From: CAMEON01 sp045128275 | GTDB lineage: Bacteria; Bacillota; Clostridia; Oscillospirales; CAG-272 | Assembly (NCBI GenBank): GCA_045128275.1 | Contig: JBGVRH010000031.1 | Coordinates: forward strand, 1-10,169 | Reading direction: 5' to 3' | DNA length: 10,169 nt | Shown here: positions 1 through 5,757 of the stretch, one piece after another | Position numbering within the stretch: the stretch's first letter is position 1 | Layout: the number at the start of each line of letters is the position of its first letter | Program-made: the position numbers and the translations under genes | Notes under the pieces: generated by a model | What the model was told of the DNA's origin: nothing | Seen by the model: the letters and a program-made list of their open reading frames with translations, nothing else | Database searches by the model: none

Positions 1-127
1 ATGAAGCCTTTTGCTTCGCAAAAGCCTATTTTATGGTAAGATTTTTCGATCAAACACCCGAAAAGCATTGCCCTGTATGGAATATCCATAGTCGAAAGCC
101 GTTATCGTACCGCCGCTTCGTTCTTGA

Positions 128-148
128 TTTTGCATTTTGCATTTTGCA
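128..148. repeat. Three tandem TTTTGCA heptamers
   Basis: Three perfect head-to-tail copies of TTTTGCA, followed by a partial TTT, lie about 80 bp upstream of the DUF3343 start codon. Directly after them come a short hairpin (TCGGGC / GCCCGA around GCA, 151-165) and the CAAATTTG repeat edge. The array is in noncoding DNA, so changes in copy number would not shift a reading frame. Nothing in the sequence shows a regulatory role. It may simply be part of the mobile-like repeat that fills this leader. Confidence 0.7.
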
Positions 149-150
149 TT

Positions 151-179
151 TCGGGCGCAGCCCGACAAACCCAAATTTG
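151..179 (-). repeat. Small hairpin plus edge of the CAAATTTG repeat family
   Basis: A perfect 6-bp stem (TCGGGC, loop GCA, GCCCGA) at 151-165 runs into GACAAACCCAAATTTG at 164-179. Read on the minus strand, the latter is CAAATTTGGGTTTGTC, which matches the first 16 bases of the long repeat at 9985 with one difference and the start of the copy at 4338 with one missing base. Beyond this edge the sequence differs from the long copies, so this is either a truncated copy or another repeat sharing the same end. The edge faces the downstream gene, as in the other two copies. Confidence 0.55.
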
Positions 180-206
180 ACACCAACCGACACCCTCCCG
201 CATATT
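177..206 (+). promoter_or_regulatory. Possible promoter for the DUF3343-cysteine desulfurase pair
   Basis: A perfect -35 hexamer TTGACA (177-182) is followed after 18 bp by CATATT (201-206), a 4/6 match to the -10 consensus. Transcription would start around 213, leaving a very short leader before the ribosome binding site at 215-223. The -35 begins inside the CAAATTTG repeat edge, so the promoter would be partly carried by the repeat. The weak -10 and tight leader make this tentative; the real promoter may lie elsewhere in 1-228. Confidence 0.3.
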
Positions 207-228
207 CTGCCTGTGAGGAGGTGTTACC

Positions 229-525
229 ATGCGAAACAGTCAGTCACGATCCTCACGACCTTCCTACCGGGAATCCCCTCGCGGGGGAGACGCTTCCCTC
301 CGGGGCGGCACCTGTACCGCCGTGATCGGCTCCATGACCCAGGCGATGAAAGCGCAGAGCCTTCTGGCCGAGGCCGCCATCCGCTCGACGGTGGTCAAGG
401 TCAGCTCGGGGGGAAGCGCGGGAGGCTGTGCCTACGGAGTGGATCTTCCCTGTACCCGTATGAGCAATGCCATGACCGTCCTGAGCGGCGCGGGCATACG
501 GGTACGGGAGTATCTGCACGGATGA
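229..525 (+). CDS. DUF3343 putative Se/S carrier-like protein
   Basis: This is a 98-residue protein. From about residue 29 it matches the DUF3343 pattern: a beta strand (TCTAVIGS), a helix with TQAMKAQSLLAEAAI, a second strand VVKV, then a glycine-rich cysteine loop GGCAYGVDLPC (Cys67 and Cys75) and a final helix/strand NAMTVLSGAGIRVREYL. Proteins of this family are proposed to carry sulfur or selenium on a conserved cysteine, although the biochemistry is poorly known. The partner here is the cysteine desulfurase 66 bp downstream, which fits a sulfur or selenium donor/acceptor pair. The start is set by a strong GAGGAGGTG site at 215-223. The first 28 residues are arginine- and serine-rich and are not part of the recognisable fold, making the protein longer than the usual compact domain. 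Family assignment is good; the substrate is inferred. Confidence 0.75.
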   Translation: MRNSQSRSSRPSYRESPRGGDASLRGGTCTAVIGSMTQAMKAQSLLAEAAIRSTVVKVSSGGSAGGCAYGVDLPCTRMSNAMTVLSGAGIRVREYLHG

Positions 526-531
526 TCCGGA

Positions 532-562
532 TCACGCGCTCAAACGACAAGTGGGCGCGTGA
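532..562 (+). other. Intercistronic hairpin between DUF3343 and desulfurase genes
   Basis: TCACGCGC (532-539) and GCGCGTGA (555-562) form a perfect 8-bp GC-rich stem around a 15-base loop, between the DUF3343 stop codon and the desulfurase ribosome binding site. No U-tract follows, so it is not a typical intrinsic terminator. It could stabilise or process the two-gene transcript or reduce read-through. Its role is unproven. Confidence 0.45.
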
Positions 563-591
563 CGCTACATAGACTTACAAGGAGGTTCCCC

Positions 592-1746
592 ATGTCCCGT
601 CCCGTTTATCTTGACCACGCCGCCACGTCCTTCCCCAAGCCCTCCGCGGTGGTCTCCGCCGTGACGGACTGCATGAAATATCGAGGAGGCAACCCCGGGC
701 GAAGCTCCCATACCCTCGCGTTGGAGGCGGCGCGGGAGATCTATGCCTGCCGTGAGGTGGCGGCCGCCATGTTCGGGGCAGAGGCGGATCGGGTGATCTT
801 CACCCTCAACACCACCCATGCCCTGAATCTGGCCATCAAGGGGATCATGGGGCGGGGCGGTCATGCGGGCGGTCACGCCATCTGTTCGGATATGGAGCAT
901 AATTCGGTCTACCGTCCCCTGTACCGTCTGGCGCGGGAGGGGATCTGCGACCTTGACGTATTCGATACCTTCCCTGCCGCTCCCTTGCGCTCCGACGGCA
1001 TGATCCTGTCCTCCCTGGCATCCAAGCTCCGCCCCGATACCCGCATGGTGGTCTGCGCTCACGCCTCAAATATCTGCTCGGCAGTCCTGCCCATCCGCAG
1101 GATCGGGGAGCTGTGCCGCCGTCGGGGGATCCTGTTCGTGGTGGACGGTGCCCAATCGGCGGGCGCGCTGGATCTGGACATGGAAAGGGATCACATTGAC
1201 GTGCTGTGTCTGCCGGGGCACAAGGGGCTCATGGGGCCCCAGGGGACGGGGATGCTGATCCTGGGCAAGGGTGTCACCCTCGACACCCTCATGGAGGGGG
1301 GCAACGGCATGGACTCCCTGCGGGGGGAGATGTCGGAGGACGCGCCCGAGCGGTACGAGGCGGGGACGCTCCAGACCCCTGCCATCGCGGGACTGCGGGC
1401 GGGGATGGAGTTCGTGGGATCGGTGGGGATCGAGGCCATCAGGGAGCATGAACGGGCGCTGGGCGTCGGACTTCGGGACAGACTCATGGAGATCCCCAAG
1501 GTCACAGTCTATGCGCCTTACCGCGAGGGAGGTGTGGTGCTGTTCTCGGTGGCGGGCTACACCTCGGAGGAGGTGGGGCAGAGGCTGGACAGGGAGGGCA
1601 TCTGCGTGAGGTCGGGATTCCATTGCTCTGCCCTCGGGCACAGGACGCTGGGAACCCCCGACGGGGGAGCGGTACGGGTGAGCTTCGGGTGGGGGAGCAG
1701 GGAGAGGGACGGGGAGGCGGTTTTGAGGGTGGTCAAGGGAATGTGA
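592..1746 (+). CDS. Cysteine desulfurase family protein, EF2568 type (class V aminotransferase fold)
   Basis: This 384-residue PLP enzyme is of the class V aminotransferase fold and is expected to take sulfur (or selenium) from cysteine (or selenocysteine) and hold it as a persulfide. It opens with VYLDHAATSFPKP, the typical desulfurase N-terminus. His103 in MEHNS should stack on PLP, Asp185 and Gln188 in VVDGAQSAGA contact the cofactor, Lys211 in LPGHKG is the Schiff-base lysine, and Cys345 in RSGFHCSALGH is the persulfide cysteine. The RSGFHC motif and length fit the SufS-like group, EF2568 subfamily, rather than the NifS/IscS group. AAGGAGG at 579-585 selects the ATG at 592 over an upstream in-frame GTG at 559 that has no such site and lies in a hairpin. 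Pairing with DUF3343 suggests transfer to that carrier; no Fe-S assembly genes are nearby. All catalytic residues are present. Confidence 0.9.
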   Translation: MSRPVYLDHAATSFPKPSAVVSAVTDCMKYRGGNPGRSSHTLALEAAREIYACREVAAAMFGAEADRVIFTLNTTHALNLAIKGIMGRGGHAGGHAICSDMEHNSVYRPLYRLAREGICDLDVFDTFPAAPLRSDGMILSSLASKLRPDTRMVVCAHASNICSAVLPIRRIGELCRRRGILFVVDGAQSAGALDLDMERDHIDVLCLPGHKGLMGPQGTGMLILGKGVTLDTLMEGGNGMDSLRGEMSEDAPERYEAGTLQTPAIAGLRAGMEFVGSVGIEAIREHERALGVGLRDRLMEIPKVTVYAPYREGGVVLFSVAGYTSEEVGQRLDREGICVRSGFHCSALGHRTLGTPDGGAVRVSFGWGSRERDGEAVLRVVKGM

Positions 1747-1759
1747 AGTGAGATAAAAG

Positions 1760-1789
1760 GATACGAGATACAGGTTTCGATACGAGACA
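1760..1789. repeat. Degenerate GATACGAGATACA repeats
   Basis: GATACGAGATACA (1760-1772) is followed by the related GATACGAGACA (1779-1789), just after the desulfurase stop codon. The same 13-mer recurs at 8864-8876 in the esterase/oxidoreductase spacer. This marks a short-unit intergenic repeat type present at least twice in the window. No function can be read from it. Confidence 0.5.
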
Positions 1790-1811
1790 GGTATAAATCT
1801 GTAAGCGAAAG

Positions 1812-1849
1812 AAAAAGGGGAGTGTCCAATGGTTGACACTTCCCTTTTT
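1812..1849. terminator. Bidirectional intrinsic terminator
   Basis: AAAAAGGGGAGTGTC (1812-1826) pairs with GACACTTCCCTTTTT (1835-1849) across an 8-base loop. The 15-bp stem has one imperfect position (G-U wobble on one strand). The T run on one side and the A run on the other let it work in both directions. It lies between the convergent ends of the desulfurase gene (1746) and the lipoprotein operon (1858), so it should close both transcripts. Confidence 0.85.
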
Positions 1850-1857
1850 GGTGTGAT

Positions 1858-2706
1858 TTACGAATCAGATTCAGCGGACTTCAGGACTTTCAGTCTTACC
1901 ATGATCTCACTATACACGTTCCCGTCGACCTCATAGTAGAAGAGCGAGGAGACCTCGGGGGCAGGGTTGAAAACGATGTAGCCGTTTTCGTACAAAGAGT
2001 AGCAACCGTATTCCCCTGCCAATCCTTCCAGATCATTCGTATGGAATGAGAGGCGTGCCGACACCGCAGCCGTGTTATTGAGCTTGGGTTCCGTATCCCG
2101 CAGATTTTGGGAGATGTAACGGTACAGCTCCTTGGCGTCCTCGCCGTTGACTACCCACGTACTGTCGGAGTGGGTGACGGTACAGGTAAAATCGGTCAGT
2201 TCCTCAAGAGTGGGGGCGGTCAGGCAAGAATACAACAAGCCATAGGTGTTATCTTCCACGGGGTATGCATAGCTGTTGGAATGGAGGGGGGACAGGGTAA
2301 AACGGGTATAGCCGTTCCCGTAGACCCTAAAAGCACCGTAATGGGCGGTAGCGGTGGTAAGGTATTCGCCATCACTCTCATCCGAGCCTTCGGTGTCTGT
2401 TCCGTCACTCTTTACATAAAAGACAACGTAGACAGAGGGTTCATCGGTTGGCGCGGGGGGAGGATCATTGGGGTCAAAGCTGTCCAAGGCGAGGGCGGAC
2501 GTCACCGTACGGTACAGGGTATAGACAATCTCCCCCGTCAGCTCGCAGGTCTTGTCGGTGTCCGACGCAGAGATATGGCAGGCCAGATTCGGAATGGCTT
2601 CCACCTCTTCATAGGAAGTCGTTGGGATCTCGGGTGCATCCTGTCTCCTTGCGCATCCACAAAGCAAGAGAGACACAAGCAACAGACTGACACATAGCTT
2701 TTTCAT
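1858..2706 (-). CDS. Hypothetical lipoprotein, last gene of a three-gene operon
   Basis: This 282-residue protein has a short lipoprotein signal peptide: MKK, a hydrophobic run of leucine, valine and serine, and a lipobox LLCGC placing the lipidated cysteine at residue 18. It should be anchored on the outer face of the cytoplasmic membrane. The mature part is acidic and rich in Ser, Thr and Tyr, with a low-complexity stretch (DGTDTEGSDESDGEY) and apparently alternating beta strands, but I recognise no family or catalytic motif. Its ATG overlaps the stop codon of the preceding gene as ATGA (2703-2706), so the two are probably translationally coupled; the weak purine-rich site upstream fits that. 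It ends 9 bp from the bidirectional terminator. Confidence 0.75.
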   Translation of the reverse strand: MKKLCVSLLLVSLLLCGCARRQDAPEIPTTSYEEVEAIPNLACHISASDTDKTCELTGEIVYTLYRTVTSALALDSFDPNDPPPAPTDEPSVYVVFYVKSDGTDTEGSDESDGEYLTTATAHYGAFRVYGNGYTRFTLSPLHSNSYAYPVEDNTYGLLYSCLTAPTLEELTDFTCTVTHSDSTWVVNGEDAKELYRYISQNLRDTEPKLNNTAAVSARLSFHTNDLEGLAGEYGCYSLYENGYIVFNPAPEVSSLFYYEVDGNVYSEIMVRLKVLKSAESDS

Positions 2707-3590
2707 ACTTCCCCGCCCCCTTTCTCGGTGGGTTCAACCTCAACAGGTTCAGTGGGTTGGTTCGCGGTGGGTGCATCAGGCGTTGCGGGCGCAAAGGGAT
2801 CGGGCAGGTCTTCCCCCTCGGACTTGGAAGGATCCATCGTGAACTTCTTCCGCAGGCAGAGGTACAGGATCGCGCCCACGGGGATGACCAGCTTGGTCAC
2901 CACGGCCACCAGACCGGGGTCTACCTGAACGGTGGACATCTGGACGAAGAGGCCGATATTGAAGGAGAAGGAGAAGGTCTCGCCCACCGTGAGGTTCAGA
3001 GCGATGCCGAAGACCGTGAGGATGGCCCAGACCACCTTATACTTCATCTTGCGGCGGAGGCAGTCCACGAACATCCAGATCGTGAAGGCCATGCAGAGCA
3101 GGGAGAAGACCAGGACGATGGCTTGCAGGACGGGGACGTAGGTATCGGTGGTATGGATGAACTCGGTGATATCCGAGAAGTGGATGCCCGCGATGCCCTC
3201 GATGCCGTCTTGAATTACAACACGCAGGAGGACGATGCGGCCGTTGTCCAGATTCACCTGATAGGCGGTGGTGATGGTCGTGACACCGCCCGAGCGGGTG
3301 GCGTTCCGTTGGACGGGGAGCTTTGTGTAGGTCTCGGCTCCCTCCGCGACGGATCGGATGGTCTCCCAGTAGTCGCGGAAGTCGGGGTCGGTGACGGTGG
3401 CCTTGACCAGACGGTAGGCCGAATCGTAGTCGTCCGCGATCACGTGATCCATAAACTGATCGGACAGTTTGATGCTGTTGCCGTAGTCAACCTCGGGCGT
3501 GCAGGAAGTGAGGGAGGCGAGGAGGATGAGGGCAGCCAGCAGTAGGGGGAGGGCGCGGCGAAGGATCTTTTTGATAGAATTGTTTTTCAT
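2703..3590 (-). CDS. Lipoprotein with extracellular domain and three membrane helices
   Basis: This is a 295-residue protein. A basic N-terminus and hydrophobic core end in lipobox LTSC, with Cys30 as the likely lipidation site. Residues 31-152 form an outside domain rich in Asp, Tyr and Thr; its first half (DQFMDHVIADDYDSAYRLVK) resembles the small NTF2-like or DUF3887-type domains of Firmicute lipoproteins, but this is a weak match by eye. Three hydrophobic segments follow (about 153-176, 185-203, 228-246), with basic loops RRKMKYK and LRKKF placed inside, then a Pro/Glu-rich tail (252-295) that would be cytoplasmic. A lipid anchor plus three helices is an uncommon layout. It follows its upstream neighbour by 31 bp, overlaps the downstream gene by 4 bp, and has a site (GAAAGGAAA) before its ATG. 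Function unknown. Confidence 0.75.
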   Translation of the reverse strand: MKNNSIKKILRRALPLLLAALILLASLTSCTPEVDYGNSIKLSDQFMDHVIADDYDSAYRLVKATVTDPDFRDYWETIRSVAEGAETYTKLPVQRNATRSGGVTTITTAYQVNLDNGRIVLLRVVIQDGIEGIAGIHFSDITEFIHTTDTYVPVLQAIVLVFSLLCMAFTIWMFVDCLRRKMKYKVVWAILTVFGIALNLTVGETFSFSFNIGLFVQMSTVQVDPGLVAVVTKLVIPVGAILYLCLRKKFTMDPSKSEGEDLPDPFAPATPDAPTANQPTEPVEVEPTEKGGGEV

Positions 3591-3621
3591 GATCTTCGAG
3601 TTTCCTTTCTTTCGGGTAGGC

Positions 3622-4167
3622 TCATTTCACCGAGGTAGCCTTGGCCCATTCCTGGATGACGGGCTTCAAGGTCTCCTCGTCCACGGTGTTGATGATGTAC
3701 TGTACCACGTAGAAGGCGTCGGTGCCCTTGTAGGCGTAGGAGGAGACGCAACGGTAGCTGCTGTTGTTGTAGTTGACGTAGTACCACAGACCGTCCTTGT
3801 TCTGTGGCTCGATGTTTTCATGGCCGTTGTTCTGAATGACGTTTTTGATATACTGCTCCAGGGGTCTCTCGGCCAGCCCTTCCTCCATGGTAAAGGGCTC
3901 CTTCAGCACCACCACACCGCAGTAATCGGTGGTATAGTAGGCATCAAAGCCCCGCTCGCTCTGCTCCTCCTTGAATTTGTCGGTGAGGTGCAGGGTGATG
4001 CCCGCCTTGGAGAAGGTCTGCGGCGCGCCGAGGTCGGCAGGATCCACGGGGGTGGGCTCGGCGGGGGCGGGGATCAAGAAGAAGCAACTGTTCAGGGTAA
4101 GGCAGAGGGCCAGCAGGAGCAGGGGGAGGGCGCGGCGAAGGACTCTGCGGAGGGAGGTGTTTTTCAT
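3622..4167 (-). CDS. Hypothetical lipoprotein, first gene of the operon
   Basis: This 181-residue putative lipoprotein starts at the ATG at 4165-4167, which has a clear AAAGGAG site; an in-frame ATG 45 bp further upstream overlaps the promoter and is rejected. The signal peptide has the basic stretch LRRVLRR, a leucine-rich core and lipobox LNSC (Cys28). A Pro-rich spacer (PAPAEPTPVDPADLG) follows, then a domain of about 130 residues with a TFSKAGITLHLTDKF start and strands such as GVVVLKEPF, WYYVNYN and AFYVVQYI. This resembles small secreted domains of the PsbP/DUF1795 sort, but I cannot assign it firmly. The signal peptide is nearly the same as that of the next gene (LRRALPLLL in both), with a shared 22-base identical DNA stretch, so the leader was duplicated or exchanged. 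Surface location is supported; role unknown. Confidence 0.75.
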   Translation of the reverse strand: MKNTSLRRVLRRALPLLLLALCLTLNSCFFLIPAPAEPTPVDPADLGAPQTFSKAGITLHLTDKFKEEQSERGFDAYYTTDYCGVVVLKEPFTMEEGLAERPLEQYIKNVIQNNGHENIEPQNKDGLWYYVNYNNSSYRCVSSYAYKGTDAFYVVQYIINTVDEETLKPVIQEWAKATSVK

Positions 4168-4200
4168 GAAATTCTCCTTTCGGGTGCGGTCTTTGATCTG

Positions 4201-4209
4201 ATTATACCA
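4201..4209 (-). promoter_or_regulatory. Extended -10 promoter of the lipoprotein operon
   Basis: On the minus strand the sequence reads TGGTATAAT, a perfect -10 hexamer with the TGN extension, 33 bp upstream of the first lipoprotein start codon. No good -35 hexamer sits 16-18 bp upstream (the region is C-rich), as is common for extended -10 promoters. No other clear promoter is seen before the next two genes, so it probably drives all three. Confidence 0.7.
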
Positions 4210-4337
4210 CAAAAACCGTAAAATGGGGGGAATGTGGGATATTCGGTCGTCTTTTGGGACGATCGGTATCCTCTACTCTATAAGACACCAAAAATCGGGA
4301 AATATTACAGGATTTTGAAAAAAAGTTTGGAAATTTT

Positions 4338-4569
4338 CAAATTTGGTTTGTCGGTGGAATGCACATCCCTTTCACGAATCAAATACACCAATGGGGAAGG
4401 GGCCCCATGGGGGGTTCCTCTATGCTACCCGCTATCAATTCTCTTGGCATATCTATGCTTTTTTTGAAGGTTTTTGGAGTTCTTAGAACCTTCGCGATAT
4501 TTGCCGCAGGCAAATTCGCCCCGAGCGCGAGCGAGGAGGTTTCCAAAAAGGTTCTAAGCCGCCGGAGGC
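4338..4569. repeat. Long interspersed repeat, copy 1 (with inner insertion)
   Basis: This 232-bp noncoding segment matches 9985-10169 in the same orientation. The left 155 bp differ by about eight substitutions and two single-base length changes (counted by eye), and the right 26 bp (4544-4569) are identical. Between them, copy 1 has 51 bases (4493-4543) where copy 2 has four. The copy starts at CAAATTTG, contains a GGGGCCCC palindrome, and ends in a CTTAGAACC...GGTTCTAAG inverted repeat followed by GCCGCCGGAGGC. It lies between the lipoprotein promoter and the PduO-like gene terminator. Conservation seems too even for a gene, and the small open frames across it look unlike proteins. It is probably a non-autonomous mobile or structured repeat; no transposase is present. 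Confidence 0.85.
4494..4519. other. Hairpin inside the copy-1 insertion
   Basis: ATTTGCC, loop GCA, GGCAAAT form a perfect 7-bp stem, extended outward by GCGA/TCGC with one bulged base. The hairpin sits within the 51 bases that copy 1 has and copy 2 lacks, between the arms of the CTTAGAACC inverted repeat. It looks like a nested small palindromic element or a variable tip of the larger hairpin. Confidence 0.5.
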
Positions 4570-4608
4570 CGTTCTCCTCGTTCCCCTACAAACTGCAATT
4601 GACGATCC

Positions 4609-4636
4609 AAAAAACGGCACCCTCGCGGATGCCGTT
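4609..4636 (-). terminator. Terminator of the PduO-like gene
   Basis: On the minus strand, ACGGCATCC and GGGTGCCGT form a 9-bp stem with one G-U pair around a GCGA loop, followed directly by a run of six T residues. It starts 7 bp after the PduO-like stop codon, so that gene is probably transcribed alone. Confidence 0.85.
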
Positions 4637-4643
4637 CTGCGTA

Positions 4644-5693
4644 TCAAAGAGTCTGGAAAACGGCCGCGCCGTAGAGGGCGAGATCGTGATCCTCCTCGCC
4701 GGTACCGCCGCTGACACCCAGGCCGCCGACGATGGCACCGTCGCTGTACAGGGGGATACCGCCGCCGAAGGTGATGACCTTATCCAGGGCCTGAAGGCCG
4801 TAGAAGGTGCCGCCGGGCTGACAGAGAGCCGACAGCTCCATGGTGGACATCTTCACCGCCACGGCTGTGTAGGCCTTCTTGACGGCGACCTCATAGCTGA
4901 CCAGGAAGGCACCGTCCATGACGTGAACCGCGATGGGGTTTCCCTCGGCGTTACACACCGCGATGACGGCGTGCTTGCCCTGGGTCTTGGCGCGCTCCTC
5001 CACCGCCGCGATGAGCTTCTTTGCCTTCTCCAAATCCACCATCTTGGAACCGCCCAGGCGGGCCAGCACCTCGGCCACCAGGGCTTCGGTGGAGCTTGCC
5101 ATAGCGGGCGCGGGCAGGGGGGCGGGAGCGGTCACAGGGGTAGCCGTAGCAGTTTTCTTGGCTTCGGCTTTATCGAACAGGTAGTCGGAATAGCGGGCGG
5201 CGACCAGCAGGTAATCGGACAGGCGGTTGAGGTACTGCTTGAAGGTCGGGGGGACGGCGTAGCGGCGATCCATGGCGACCACATACCGCTCGGCGCGGCG
5301 GGTGGTGGTATGGGCCACGTCCAGAGCCGCGGACTGAGGGTTGCCGCCGGGCAGGGTATCGGCAATGGATTCGGGGGTGACGCGCTCCAGCATCTTGTCC
5401 ATGTCGGACTCCAAAAAGTCGATCTCCTCGGTAGAGAAGGTATACTTTCCACTTCGGGGGTCGCGAAGCCCCTGGGAAAGGGTGCGGAGAGTGCGCTGGA
5501 TGCGCTCCAGCTTCCCGCGGAAGATGGGGCATTCGGTCACGGTCTTGACCGTGCCCAGAGCCGACACGATCTCCTCCACGGCACCCACAGCCCCCACGCG
5601 CTCGTCGGCCTTGGAGACCTGGGAGGCGGGGGTGAGGGCGGTCAGTCCCTTATCACCTTGTCCCGTATAGATTTTTGCTTCTTTCTTTTCCAT
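4644..5693 (-). CDS. PduO-like fusion: cobalamin adenosyltransferase-like domain plus GlcG/HbpS-like domain
   Basis: This 349-residue protein has the domain order of Salmonella PduO. Residues 1-175 resemble PduO-type ATP:cob(I)alamin adenosyltransferase: YTGQGDKGLT (9-18), ERVGAVGAVEEI (31-42), LPGG (114-117), TRRAER (131-136) and YLNRLSDYLLVAARY (154-168). An Ala/Pro linker (176-200) and a short amphipathic helix STEALVAEVLARL follow, then a GlcG/HbpS-like domain (about 218-349) with the typical GGGIPL...GAIVGGLGVSGGTGEED ending; in PduO this domain binds haem. Several conserved adenosyltransferase positions are changed: RVEAxGxVDExN is RVGAVGAVEEIV, and the arginine four residues before the second conserved Arg is His128, so activity is uncertain. 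Start 5693 has an AAAAAGGA site; an in-frame ATG 39 bp upstream has none. The gene stands alone, without diol, ethanolamine or microcompartment genes nearby. Confidence 0.85.
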   Translation of the reverse strand: MEKKEAKIYTGQGDKGLTALTPASQVSKADERVGAVGAVEEIVSALGTVKTVTECPIFRGKLERIQRTLRTLSQGLRDPRSGKYTFSTEEIDFLESDMDKMLERVTPESIADTLPGGNPQSAALDVAHTTTRRAERYVVAMDRRYAVPPTFKQYLNRLSDYLLVAARYSDYLFDKAEAKKTATATPVTAPAPLPAPAMASSTEALVAEVLARLGGSKMVDLEKAKKLIAAVEERAKTQGKHAVIAVCNAEGNPIAVHVMDGAFLVSYEVAVKKAYTAVAVKMSTMELSALCQPGGTFYGLQALDKVITFGGGIPLYSDGAIVGGLGVSGGTGEEDHDLALYGAAVFQTL

Positions 5694-5757
5694 GCTGTAC
5701 CTGTCCTTTTTTGCCTGTCGCCGAAAGCCCATAGTTAGGCATTTTTATTCATCCTGT

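Noticed and set aside
1..40. CTTTTGC-TTC-GCAAAAG hairpin at the window start as a terminator of an upstream gene
   Set aside because: The 7-bp stem is real, but the following tract is poor in T and the upstream gene is outside the window, so a terminator cannot be supported.
33..572. 179-codon plus-strand open frame over the leader and DUF3343 gene
   Set aside because: It crosses intergenic repeats, has no ribosome binding site and a low-complexity Arg/Pro-rich translation; the overlapping frame at 229 has both a strong site and family motifs.
2757..3545. 262-codon plus-strand open frame opposite the middle lipoprotein
   Set aside because: Its composition is typical antisense (Asp, Gly, Val, His rich), with no start signals, while the minus strand shows a signal peptide, membrane helices and coupled neighbours.
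4338..4569. Long repeat as a complete insertion sequence
   Set aside because: It is too short to encode a transposase, has no terminal inverted repeats joining its two ends, and no target duplication can be recognised.
4359..5738. Long plus-strand open frame across repeat copy 1 and antisense to the PduO-like gene
   Set aside because: It starts in noncoding repeat DNA, has no ribosome binding site, and its His/Gly-rich translation is the usual antisense product of a GC-rich gene. The minus-strand frame has clear domain motifs, promoter and terminator.
5694..5757. Cobalamin riboswitch in the leader of the PduO-like gene
   Set aside because: The leader is about 60 bases, far too short for a cobalamin riboswitch aptamer, and no box resembling its core was seen.
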